A program made the position numbers and the translations under genes. Below the pieces are notes generated by a model. The model saw only the letters and a list, made by a program, of their open reading frames with translations, was not told the origin of the DNA and ran no database searches. A stretch of 64,000 bases of DNA. Origin: Pseudodesulfovibrio tunisiensis (GTDB lineage Bacteria > Desulfobacterota > Desulfovibrionia > Desulfovibrionales > Desulfovibrionaceae). The stretch covers positions 1,847,001-1,911,000 of the forward strand of contig NZ_CP094380.1 in the NCBI RefSeq assembly GCF_022809775.1, read 5' to 3'. Positions 1 through 7,024 of this stretch are shown here, in pieces (positions within the stretch are counted from its first letter, which is position 1; each line of letters begins with the position of its first letter).

Positions 1-296
1 GGCAGATGATAGAAATAGATGGGCGACACAAAAAACACGGTGGCCGCATGAAACAGCGGTTCGAAGAGTTCCGCGGCCTGATCCTCGGCAGCCAGAACGC
101 ATCGCGAATCCAGCTCCCGGCCCACGGCTTTGTCGCAGAATCCGCAGGCCTTGCAGGGAAGCACCTCGTACGCGCGGACATGCAGAATCCGCGCGCTGCC
201 GCCTGCGCTGCGCACGCCCTCGGCAACCAGTTCGGCAGCCATGTCGCTGTTGCCGCCCTTTCTGTGGCTGCCCGCGTAGATCACGGCTTCAGGCAT
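1..296 (-). CDS. NADPH-dependent FMN reductase / iron-sulfur flavoprotein family (3' end outside window)
   Basis: The first 98 codons are visible and the gene runs off the left edge. The N-terminus has the flavodoxin-like pattern of the FMN reductase family: a beta strand followed by GSHRKGGNSD, the phosphate-binding loop for FMN. Around residues 47-56 there is a CKACGFC cluster with a further Cys about 15 residues on, which resembles the Cys motif of iron-sulfur flavoproteins. The ATG at 296 overlaps the end of the upstream selenoprotein gene by eight bases, so the two are probably translationally coupled. It is the last visible gene of a four-gene redox operon. The electron acceptor is unknown. 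Family call is firm; the iron-sulfur assignment is inference. Confidence 0.8.
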   Translation of the reverse strand, partial: MPEAVIYAGSHRKGGNSDMAAELVAEGVRSAGGSARILHVRAYEVLPCKACGFCDKAVGRELDSRCVLAAEDQAAELFEPLFHAATVFFVSPIYFYHL

Positions 297-540
297 CGGA
301 ATCCTCCCGGGAATACACGGGCTCGCGCCGGGTCAGACGCACGCGCACATATCCGTCCAGTTCCTCGGATGCCATGTCCCACTCGGGGTACATGTCCAGG
401 GCGTGACGTATCTGGTCCACGCCCGAAGGCTGCACCAGAGCCTGAACCTCGTCGGTCCGGCCAAGACGGAGGTACCAACCTACCTCCAGACTGATGCCTC
501 AACATTTGTCGCGCACGTCGACCAGAATGGGGTCCGCCAT
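289..540 (-). CDS. TusA-like small selenoprotein with Cys-Sec motif (UGA at 499-501 read as Sec)
   Basis: Reading from ATG 540 (AGGAG eight bases upstream) gives MADPILVDVRDKC, a UGA at codon 14, then 69 further residues to a second UGA at 289-291. Both sides of the UGA read as one fold: the start resembles the DVRG...C beginning of TusA/SirA proteins and the end (EELDGYVRVRLTRR) resembles their last strand, with Cys-Sec-Gly where TusA has CPxP. Immediately downstream of the UGA a perfect 7-bp stem (GGAGGTA/TACCTCC, 468-487) closes a GGTTGG loop 18 nt after the UGA, as expected of a bacterial SECIS element. The gene starts 10 bp after the hydrolase and overlaps the next start. Without Sec insertion no credible start exists for the downstream part. 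A role in sulfur or selenium transfer or thiol redox is inference. Confidence 0.78.
468..501 (-). promoter_or_regulatory. Candidate bacterial SECIS hairpin with UGA(Sec) codon
   Basis: The UGA lies at 499-501. Eleven bases later comes a perfect inverted repeat, GGAGGTA at 481-487 and TACCTCC at 468-474 (minus-strand reading), with a six-base loop GGTTGG. Loop distance and a G at the loop start match the general model of SelB-binding SECIS elements, which in bacteria lie inside the coding region just after the UGA. Confidence 0.75.
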
Positions 541-550
541 GCCAGCACTC

Positions 551-1171
551 CTAGAATCCGGTAAAAAAGGGATTGTGATTCATCTCGTCGCCGGCCGTGG
601 TCTCGGGGCCATGCCCGGAATACAGCACGGTTTCGGGCGGCAGGGTGAAGATATGCCTGCGCACGGACTCCTTGAGCCTGTCCAGATCACCGCCTGCAAA
701 ATCCGTCCGTCCGATGGAACGGTAGAAGATCAGATCGCCCACGAACGCAACCCCGGCCTCGGGAAAATGAAAGGTCAGGCTGCCTGCGGAATGTCCCGGC
801 GTGGCAAAAACCGTGCATCCGGCACCGGCAAAGGTGAATTCGCCCGGCTCGATGGCCTGAAACGCATACTCCGGCACCGTGGGAAGCCCCATGACGCCGC
901 CTCGGCCCAGACCGTCCTCCAGCAGATACGCATCCTCGCCCGAGGCAAGGATCGGCGCGCCCGTGGCCTCGGCCAGAGCCTTGTTGCCGTAGGTATGATC
1001 GAAGTGCAGATGCGTGTTCAGAATGTGCGTCACGGTCAGGCCATGTTTCTCCACATGCGCCAGCACCGGGGCCGGGTCTCCGCCCGGGTCCACCACAACG
1101 GCCTCGGTTCCGTTGGCCAGCACATAGCAGTTGGTCTCCAGCGGTCCCAGTGGGAACAGGGATATCTCCAT
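551..1171 (-). CDS. MBL-fold metallo-hydrolase (glyoxalase II-like)
   Basis: A 206-residue single-domain metallo-beta-lactamase-fold protein. The metal-binding set is complete: H54-x-H56-x-D58-H59 in THLHFDH, H127 in PGHSAGS, D146 in FVGDLIF and H187 in SGHGPETT. This pattern fits the small hydroxyacylglutathione-hydrolase-like (YcbL type) proteins that cleave thioesters. Its ATG overlaps the TGA of the nitroreductase gene (ATGA at 1169-1172), and the selenoprotein gene follows after 10 bp, so it sits inside one operon. The substrate cannot be read from the sequence; context suggests a thiol or persulfide-linked compound. Confidence 0.88.
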   Translation of the reverse strand: MEISLFPLGPLETNCYVLANGTEAVVVDPGGDPAPVLAHVEKHGLTVTHILNTHLHFDHTYGNKALAEATGAPILASGEDAYLLEDGLGRGGVMGLPTVPEYAFQAIEPGEFTFAGAGCTVFATPGHSAGSLTFHFPEAGVAFVGDLIFYRSIGRTDFAGGDLDRLKESVRRHIFTLPPETVLYSGHGPETTAGDEMNHNPFFTGF

Positions 1172-1689
1172 CAGAATTCCTCCAGAAGCAGTTCGGCCAG
1201 ATTCTTGCGCGAGGATGCGCCCGCAGTTGCGGGGTGACCAAGCGCGATCACGGCCTGTAGCTCGTATTCGTCGGGGGAAAGGGAAAGCGCGGACAGGGCC
1301 GCGTCCTGATCATTGATGATCTGGCCGAGCCAGACTGCGCCCAGCCCGAGGGCATGGGCGGCCAGCAGCATGTTCTGCACGCAGGCCCCGGCCCCCTGAT
1401 GATCCTTCATGGGGCTGTACATGGCGGAACGTTCCAGCAGCACGGCGATGAGCGCGCCCGCAGTACGCACGATGTGCGCGTATCTGGTGCACGCCTCCAG
1501 CCTTTCGCGCCGGGGATCATCCGGCAGAATGACCAGAAAGCGCCACGGCTGGTTGTTCAGCCCGCTCGGGGCCCAGCGCCCGGCATCCAGAATCGTGAGC
1601 AGATTCTCACGGGAAACCGGGGCGTCCGTATACTTGCGAATGCTCCTGCGCTCCAGAATGGCCTGGAGAACGGAATCAGTGCCTTGCAT
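1171..1689 (-). CDS. Nitroreductase family protein
   Basis: 172 residues with the FMN-binding signatures of the nitroreductase superfamily: RRSIRKYTD near residue 14, SGLNNQPWRFLV near 42-53, and the late LGLGAVWLG and ALGHPA segments. These enzymes are usually homodimeric NAD(P)H:acceptor oxidoreductases in the cytoplasm. It is the first gene of the operon that continues with the MBL hydrolase, the selenoprotein and the flavoprotein, and its stop overlaps the next start. No clear promoter could be picked in the 110-bp gap to the divergent sigma-factor gene. Physiological substrate unknown. Confidence 0.9.
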   Translation of the reverse strand: MQGTDSVLQAILERRSIRKYTDAPVSRENLLTILDAGRWAPSGLNNQPWRFLVILPDDPRRERLEACTRYAHIVRTAGALIAVLLERSAMYSPMKDHQGAGACVQNMLLAAHALGLGAVWLGQIINDQDAALSALSLSPDEYELQAVIALGHPATAGASSRKNLAELLLEEF

Positions 1690-1765
1690 GTCGTGTCTCC
1701 GGGTTGGAATATGATCCCGTTTCTAGCCCAGCCCGGGCCCGGGGGCAAGGTCTGCCGATTCATTC

Positions 1766-1794
1766 GTGACCCTTTTGCGGTCCGGGGCGTATAT
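1766..1794 (+). promoter_or_regulatory. ECF-type promoter of the sigma-factor operon
   Basis: GTGACCC (1766-1772), a 16-base spacer, and GTATAT (1789-1794). The same two boxes with the same spacing occur at 3727-3755 ahead of the lipoprotein gene. The identity suggests both are recognised by the ECF sigma factor encoded just downstream, i.e. autoregulation. It also places the transcript start near position 1801, ruling out the ATG at 1800 as the translation start. Confidence 0.6.
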
Positions 1795-1844
1795 GGTACA
1801 TGCAGATGAGCCGTGCCCGCCAAGTGCGGGACTTGGGAAATCCT

Positions 1845-2399
1845 ATGGAAGAAAGCCGGGAAGCGGAAGCCATACGAGACGTGCTCCGGGGGAATCCCCG
1901 GGCATTCGAGATGCTGGTGCGCAAATACGAGCGCCCGGTGTACAATCTCATGCTCCGCACCGTGGGCAACGAGGGACATGCAGCCGACCTCGCCCAGGAG
2001 GCTTTCCTCCGCGCATACGAAAAGCTCGGGACCTTCCGCAACGGAAAGCGGTTCTTCCCGTGGCTGTATGCGATTTCCCTGAACGTATGCCGGGACTGGC
2101 TCCGGCGACAGGGCCGCGATCCCCACGTCTATGTGGAGGATGCGAACCGCCTTGCCGAGGCCGGAGCCGCGTCCCAGCAGGACACCCTGCAAAGTCGTCT
2201 GGACGGACGCAGGATGTTCGACGCCATGACCAAACTGCCCCTGGCCTATCGCGAAGCGCTGGTCATGCGATTCCGCGAGGAATTCTCCATGCGGGAAATC
2301 GCCCAGGCTCTGGACATCAGCGTCAGCGGCGCGAAAATGCGGGTGAGCCGGGGGCTGGACATGCTCAGAAAACAATTCACGGAGGCGTCCGATGACTGA
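1845..2399 (+). CDS. ECF-type RNA polymerase sigma factor
   Basis: 184 residues from the ATG at 1845. Sigma region 2 is seen around residues 18-85 (FEMLVRKYERPVYNL, DLAQEAFLRAYEKL, RFFPWLYAI) and region 4 around 125-175 (LPLAYREALVMRFREEFS, then the helix-turn-helix MREIAQALDISVSGAKMRVS). A longer reading from 1800 is possible but would begin at or before the predicted transcript start. The stop overlaps the next gene by eight bases, and that gene looks like its anti-sigma factor. The matched promoter upstream suggests positive autoregulation; a second copy at 3727 predicts that the lipoprotein operon belongs to its regulon. Confidence 0.92.
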   Translation: MEESREAEAIRDVLRGNPRAFEMLVRKYERPVYNLMLRTVGNEGHAADLAQEAFLRAYEKLGTFRNGKRFFPWLYAISLNVCRDWLRRQGRDPHVYVEDANRLAEAGAASQQDTLQSRLDGRRMFDAMTKLPLAYREALVMRFREEFSMREIAQALDISVSGAKMRVSRGLDMLRKQFTEASDD

Positions 2400-2973
2400 C
2401 GAAATGCAGACGTTGTTGGACAGAAGACTGCGGGAGGCGATCCGCCACCTGCCGGAAAAGGAACCGCCGCCGGATTTCACGGCGCGGGTCATGACCGAAC
2501 TTGAACCCAGGCCGGCTTCCGCATGGGCGCGCTTCCGCATGTGGCTTTCACGGCCCATCCGGATCACCGTGACCCCGGCCCGGCTTGCGCCTGTGCTGGT
2601 CTGCACCGTGGCCGCCCTGCTCGTGGGCGGCTGGTTCGGCATGCGCTCCACCCCGCACACCGCTCCGAGCATGCATGCGGCCACGCTTCCGGTCACGTTC
2701 GTGCTCAGGCAATCCGCACCCGAAGTGCGTTCCGTGGCCGTGATCGGCTCGTTCAACGACTGGAATGCGGACGGGTATGAAATGCTGTACGATGCCTCGG
2801 GCAAGGCATGGGTGCTCCGCGCCCAGCTTCCGCCCGGCGACCATGAATACGTGTTTCTGGTGAACGGGGACCGGGTCATGCCCGACCCCGGAGCGGCCCT
2901 GACCCGAAACGACGGGTTCGGCAACCGCAATTCCGTACTTTTCGTCAATCCGACCAATGGACAGACATTGTAG
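2392..2973 (+). CDS. Probable membrane anti-sigma factor with glycogen-binding-like (E-set) domain
   Basis: 193 residues. The N-terminal 45 residues (RRLREAIRHLP...DFTARVM) are soluble and charged as in zinc-less anti-sigma domains, followed by one transmembrane segment (residues 65-83) and a periplasmic domain from residue 99. That domain reads like the AMPK/isoamylase N-terminal carbohydrate-binding family (VAVIGSFNDWNADGYEM, LPPGDHEYVFLVNG, MPDP). The gene overlaps the ECF sigma gene by eight bases, which supports the anti-sigma role. A sugar-binding sensor on an anti-sigma factor would let the cell sense envelope or storage glycans; that function is inference. The next gene begins inside its 3' end. 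Confidence 0.75.
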   Translation: MTDEMQTLLDRRLREAIRHLPEKEPPPDFTARVMTELEPRPASAWARFRMWLSRPIRITVTPARLAPVLVCTVAALLVGGWFGMRSTPHTAPSMHAATLPVTFVLRQSAPEVRSVAVIGSFNDWNADGYEMLYDASGKAWVLRAQLPPGDHEYVFLVNGDRVMPDPGAALTRNDGFGNRNSVLFVNPTNGQTL

Positions 2974-3709
2974 TTTCGCACGATTTTTCGCCGCCCTGCT
3001 CATTGCGGCTTTTGCGCTGGCACCTCTGACCACCCCGCTTCCGGCCCATGCCGACAGCGGGGCCAGACAGTGCGCCATTTCCCCGGAAACCCTGCAACGT
3101 CTGGACAGGGTTGCCGGGGATGACGCGCTCATGAAACGCACCATCCTGAACGTGCTGGACGAGGCATGCGAGGCTTCCCTGCCCATGCGCCATTTCGACG
3201 GCAAGCTCGCCGAGGGGCTGGCCAAACGCGTGCCGCTCGACGTGCTGGCAGAGGCGCTTCGCCAACGGCTGGCCAACTACCGCACCGCCGCGGACCTGTT
3301 GCGCAAAGGCACCGGGAGCGTGGATTCGGAATGTCTGGAAATCATGGGCGAGGGGGTGAGTTCCGGCGTTCCCTCGCAGGACTTTCAGACCTATGCCGCC
3401 ACGTTCGGCGGCAACCCTGTCGAACCATTCCGCACGGGCGCGGAAATGGTCGCCCTGCTGGGGCAGGCGAATTTCGACTTCGGCCTGACCCTGTCCATGC
3501 TCAGGGCCGGATTCAAGGCCGACGCCCTTTCCCCGGACTGGCGCTTTTTCGTGCGCGTGGTTCTGGCCGCGCGCGCCAGAGGCATTTCCGACCCGGAAAT
3601 AGCCGAGGCCGCCACAGCCGCACTCGCCAACCGCGAGCCTGTACGCGAGGCCATGGCCCGCCTCGGATTTACCGATCGCAGCCTTTCCGGCCGGGAAGAT
3701 TCTCACTGA
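2957..3709 (+). CDS. Secreted protein of unknown function
   Basis: 250 residues with a clear Sec signal peptide (charged start, hydrophobic core 9-27, AHA-D cleavage near residue 32). The mature part is alpha-helical and carries no motif I recognise; two Cys residues (in ARQCAIS and DEACEAS) and a third in SECLEIM could form disulfides. The start lies 17 bp inside the anti-sigma gene, so it is translated from the same message and is likely a third member of the sigma system. An exported partner of the sensor is possible but unproven. Confidence 0.75.
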   Translation: MDRHCSFARFFAALLIAAFALAPLTTPLPAHADSGARQCAISPETLQRLDRVAGDDALMKRTILNVLDEACEASLPMRHFDGKLAEGLAKRVPLDVLAEALRQRLANYRTAADLLRKGTGSVDSECLEIMGEGVSSGVPSQDFQTYAATFGGNPVEPFRTGAEMVALLGQANFDFGLTLSMLRAGFKADALSPDWRFFVRVVLAARARGISDPEIAEAATAALANREPVREAMARLGFTDRSLSGREDSH

Positions 3710-3726
3710 CAACTTCGCCTTTTTTT

Positions 3727-3755
3727 GTGACCCTGCACCTTGTGGGAGAGTATAT
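3727..3755 (+). promoter_or_regulatory. Second ECF-type promoter, identical boxes to the one at 1766
   Basis: GTGACCC (3727-3733), 16-base spacer, GTATAT (3750-3755). The boxes and spacing equal those upstream of the sigma gene. The transcript would start near 3762, upstream of the GTG start of the TPR lipoprotein at 3803 and downstream of the ATG at 3740, which decides the start. Confidence 0.6.
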
Positions 3756-3802
3756 CCTTGCAAGGACATCTTGAATCGCGATGCAAACCCCGGGAGTCCC
3801 GA

Positions 3803-4759
3803 GTGAACAAGTTCATGCTGCCGACACTGTTGGCACTGGCGCTGACTCTGTCCGCGTGCGCCAAAATGGTCGGTCCCTACTATCTGGAACAGGAAAAATA
3901 CGCCAAAGGCATCGAGGTGCTGGAGCAGAACCTGCGCGAGCACCCCGACGACGCGGAATCCGCCTACTACATCGGCCGATTCCACCTTGCGCTCAAGGAG
4001 GCGAAACAGGCGCTGCCCTATCTGGAACAGGCCCAGCGGCTGGCCCCGGACAATGCGGACTATCGGTTCTGGACCGGAGTGGCCCACTGGGCGCTGCTGG
4101 ACTTCGACGCGGAACGGGCCGCCTATCTGGAGACCCTGCGCATCGACCCGGACCACATCCCCGCAAACCTGTATCTGGGACACGGCTATCTGGATCAGGG
4201 ACAGTGGGCAAAGGCCCTTGTGCAATACGACACGGTCATCAAGCTCGACAAACACAATCCCGAGGCCCTGTACAACCGCGCCGCAGCGCTGGGGCAGCTC
4301 GAAAAAACCAAGATGGAACGCGCGGCATGGAAGACATTCCTGGAAGCCTACCCGGACGGGAGCCTTGCTCTCGCGGCAACGGAACGGCTCAATCTGCTCG
4401 GGGATTTCACCTACCGCAATTTCATCATCGGCAAACGCAACGTCACCCTGCGGGCAATGGCGTTCAAACCCGGGACGGCCCGCCTGCTCCCGGACAGCAA
4501 GGAATCGCTGCACGTGCTCGCTGCCATGATGACAAACAATCCGTCACTGCGGATACATGTCGTGGCCTATGTGCAGGGCAATCGGACACTGGCGGAGCAA
4601 CGCGCCCGCAGCGTCAGAAGCTACATGCTGTCCGGACATCCGGAATTCGATCCCGAAAGGCTGCCTTTGAGCTGGTTCGACAGCGCCGAAATCGTCAGGA
4701 CCGGAGGCAGAGCCCTCCCACTGAACGAGTCGGTGCAATTCATCACCGCAACACGCTGA
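3803..4759 (+). CDS. TPR-repeat lipoprotein with OmpA-like C-terminal domain
   Basis: 318 residues from a GTG at 3803, chosen because CGGGAGT lies five bases upstream and the promoter at 3727 excludes the longer reading. The N-terminus is a lipoprotein signal (lipobox LSAC, Cys19). TPR helices follow from about residue 30 to 190 (YYLEQEKYAKGIEVLEQNL, AESAYYIGRFHLAL, NYLGHGYLDQG-type repeats). From about 215 the protein resembles a peptidoglycan-binding OmpA-like domain (FKPGTARLLPDSKESL...LAEQRARSVRSYML). It is probably a periplasmic, outer-membrane-anchored assembly or tethering protein under control of the ECF sigma factor. The last gene of the pair follows after 19 bp. Confidence 0.82.
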   Translation: MNKFMLPTLLALALTLSACAKMVGPYYLEQEKYAKGIEVLEQNLREHPDDAESAYYIGRFHLALKEAKQALPYLEQAQRLAPDNADYRFWTGVAHWALLDFDAERAAYLETLRIDPDHIPANLYLGHGYLDQGQWAKALVQYDTVIKLDKHNPEALYNRAAALGQLEKTKMERAAWKTFLEAYPDGSLALAATERLNLLGDFTYRNFIIGKRNVTLRAMAFKPGTARLLPDSKESLHVLAAMMTNNPSLRIHVVAYVQGNRTLAEQRARSVRSYMLSGHPEFDPERLPLSWFDSAEIVRTGGRALPLNESVQFITATR

Positions 4760-4778
4760 CCCGGCTGGAGGTACTGAC

Positions 4779-5720
4779 ATGAATACGAGACTCAGAAAGA
4801 TATTCGGCTGGCTGGCCCTGCTCGGACTGGTCATGATACTGACCTGTCCCGCAGCCTTTGCCCAGACCGACGACACCGCCACGGACACCACCGCAGGCGA
4901 TACGGCAACGACCGGAGACACTGCCACCGACGGAACAACCGGTGACACAACGGATACGGGCGAAACCGGAGATGCCGCCGACACCGGCGAGCAGACCGGA
5001 CCGGAATTTTCCAACCCGACACAGGCGGCCAAGGCCGAAGCGCTGGCCGAGGCTGCCGCCGAAGCCGCGGCTGCGGAAAACGCCGAAGCCGTGGATGCCG
5101 CCGAATCAGCGGTTTCCGAGGCACAGGCAGCCGTGGATGCAGCGCAGGCAGCGGTTGACGCAGCCGAGACCGACACGGATCTGACAGCGGCGGAACAGGA
5201 TCTGGCAACAGCGCAGGAAGCCCTTGCCGAGGCGCAGACCGCTGCGGATCAGGCCGTGGCCAACGCGGCGTCCGTGGACGTGGCCGGCATCGCCTCCATG
5301 CGCGATGAAGGCATGGGGTGGGGAGAAATCGCCCATGAACTGGGCGTGCATCCCAGCACCATCGGTCTGGGACACCGCACCCGGGCACAGGCCGCGACCA
5401 AGTCCAGAGGCGTTGGCCGGGAAAAGGCTTCCGTGGGCACCAGGGCCAATCCGGGCCGGACCAACAGGGACATGAAGACCGGCATTGCCAAGACTCCCGG
5501 AGTCTCCGGAGGCAAGGGCAGCAAGGCCGTGGGCCTGAGCCGTGCCTCCTCCAAGGCCAAGGGCGGAGCCAAGGGTTCCAAGTCCTCCAAGGACAGTTCC
5601 GCCAGCGGCGGCCGGGGCAATTCCGGCAACAGCGGCAAGGGCGGAGGCAACTCTGCCGGCGGCAAGGGCAAGGGTGGCGGAAACGGCAAGGGCGGAGGCA
5701 ACGGCGGCGGCAAGAAGTAA
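4779..5720 (+). CDS. Secreted low-complexity protein with HTH-like core and Gly/Lys-rich tail
   Basis: 313 residues, four zones. A signal peptide (1-29, cleavage after AFA). A Thr/Asp/Gly repeat zone (TGDTA-like units, 30-75). An Ala/Glu-rich helical zone typical of a coiled coil (about 80-165). Then a short segment, residues 170-200, reading IASMRDEGMGWGEIAHELGV, which looks like a helix-turn-helix but in an exported protein. The last 100 residues are basic and rich in Gly, Ser and Lys, ending in GGGNGGGKK. A disordered cationic tail would bind nucleic acid or anionic polymer; that is inference. It follows the TPR lipoprotein by 19 bp and ends at a terminator. Confidence 0.75.
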   Translation: MNTRLRKIFGWLALLGLVMILTCPAAFAQTDDTATDTTAGDTATTGDTATDGTTGDTTDTGETGDAADTGEQTGPEFSNPTQAAKAEALAEAAAEAAAAENAEAVDAAESAVSEAQAAVDAAQAAVDAAETDTDLTAAEQDLATAQEALAEAQTAADQAVANAASVDVAGIASMRDEGMGWGEIAHELGVHPSTIGLGHRTRAQAATKSRGVGREKASVGTRANPGRTNRDMKTGIAKTPGVSGGKGSKAVGLSRASSKAKGGAKGSKSSKDSSASGGRGNSGNSGKGGGNSAGGKGKGGGNGKGGGNGGGKK

Positions 5721-5752
5721 CCGCCCTCTCCTCTTCTTCCGAAAAATATCCA

Positions 5753-5785
5753 GCAGGTCCGGCAACATGCCGGGCCTGCCTTTTT
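5753..5785 (+). terminator. Rho-independent terminator of the ECF-regulated operon
   Basis: GCAGG-T-CCGGC at 5753-5763, loop AACAT, GCCGG-G-CCTGC, followed by C and five T residues (5781-5785). It lies 33 bp after the stop of the secreted low-complexity protein. Confidence 0.8.
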
Positions 5786-5995
5786 CATCCCCTTGCCCGG
5801 CTCTGCAATCGGCCTTATTCTGATTACAGGAAAGGCAAAAAGGCGTCCCGCAGACGCCCCCGGGGCAGGCGGCCGTGGCTGGAGGATTCCGGCCGGGGCC
5901 GCTGCGATTTTACGCTCCTCGAAATCAGCCACGCCCCCTAACGCCCGACCCGGTTCGCGCCGATAAGACAGGCAAGAACCAGGGAGGGTGCCGCC

Positions 5996-6142
5996 ATGAC
6001 AACCATACGTTCACGCCTGCAACATCATTTCAACCCGTTGCACGTGTACTGCCGTTTGCGCGGCATGGGCATTGCCCACAAAACAGCCCGCTCCCTGACC
6101 TTCTGCTACGAACGCCTTGTCTACCGGCTCGTTCTCGCCTGA
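5996..6142 (+). CDS. Small basic protein of 48 residues, unknown function
   Basis: MTTIRSRLQHHFNPLHVY begins the protein; it continues with CRLRGMGIAHKTA and a Tyr/Arg-rich end. GGGAGGGTG lies about nine bases before the ATG, a strong ribosome-binding site. The protein is basic, with a HFNPLHVYCRLR core that I associate with short conserved proteins in Desulfovibrio genomes, from memory and not verified. It stands alone between the terminator at 5753 and the TiaS-like gene. No function can be assigned. Confidence 0.6.
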   Translation: MTTIRSRLQHHFNPLHVYCRLRGMGIAHKTARSLTFCYERLVYRLVLA

Positions 6143-6307
6143 TCGCATCCCGACTCTCAACCAACTGCGTTTTCACACCTTTTCAGCACACCTGAAACCG
6201 CCCGCCGATTCCCGTGCGGGTGCCGTTTTCTCAGCAAGCCTTTTTCGGTTGCCAAGACCGAATTCGGATGAAATTATGCCGCCTCATTTCAATGCGGAGG
6301 CACAAGC

Positions 6308-7021
6308 ATGCTCATATATCTGGGGTTCGACGATACCGACGACCTTGACGCACCCAAAGGCACCGGACGGCTGGTGCGCGAATTCACCGCGTCCCTGCCC
6401 GAAACCTGCCATGTGCGCGGCGTGGTGCGGCACCAGCTCCCGCGCATGGACGACATCCCGTTCACGTCCAACAACAGCTCGGCCTGCGCTCTTGTCGAAA
6501 CCGATGACGGCATGGACATTTCCCGGCTCGTACAGCTCGCCACGGAGCATCTGCTGCGCGAATGCGCGCCGGGCAGCGATCCCGGTCTGTGCGTTGTGCC
6601 GGAACACGCGGTCACCCCGGAACTCGTGGATTTCGCCAAGCAGACCACGGGCCGCCGCCAGACCCAGCAGGATGCCATGGACGCGACACGCAGCATGGAA
6701 CTGCACGGACTCGGCGGCACCAACGACGGCATCATCGGCGCGGCCGCAGCCGTGGGCCTGACACATTTCGGCTGGTGCGGCCGGTTCATCGAATACGGCG
6801 CCCTGCGCTCCCTGCGCGCCCCCCTGACCGTGGGCGATGTGGAAAACGCGGGCATTCGCGTGGTGTGCGTGGATCGCGACCCGCTCGTGCCCCTGCCGCA
6901 GGATGCCATTGCCGATGCCTACTGGATTCGCCCGTCACTCTGGGCAGGAACCCCCACCCTTCAGGTCCGACTGCGTGAACCCGGCATATGGGAAACCGCT
7001 CACGGCAAACGGAAGAAGTAG
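6308..7021 (+). CDS. TiaS N-terminal-domain-like protein (GFDDTD family)
   Basis: 237 residues starting after GGAGG with normal spacing. The N-terminus, LGFDDTDDLDAPKGTGRL, matches the nucleotide-binding signature at the start of archaeal TiaS (tRNA-Ile2 2-agmatinylcytidine synthetase). A later stretch, LHGLGGTNDGIIGAAAAVGL, is also characteristic of the family. The tRNA-binding C-terminal domains of TiaS are absent, so the substrate is probably not that tRNA. The protein is likely cytoplasmic and ATP-using; anything more is inference. Structured element 1 begins three bases after its stop. Confidence 0.75.
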   Translation: MLIYLGFDDTDDLDAPKGTGRLVREFTASLPETCHVRGVVRHQLPRMDDIPFTSNNSSACALVETDDGMDISRLVQLATEHLLRECAPGSDPGLCVVPEHAVTPELVDFAKQTTGRRQTQQDAMDATRSMELHGLGGTNDGIIGAAAAVGLTHFGWCGRFIEYGALRSLRAPLTVGDVENAGIRVVCVDRDPLVPLPQDAIADAYWIRPSLWAGTPTLQVRLREPGIWETAHGKRKK

Positions 7022-7024
7022 GAA

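Noticed and set aside
1800..1844. Longer start for the ECF sigma factor at 1800
   Set aside because: The matched promoter places the transcript start near 1801, so an ATG at 1800 could not be translated.
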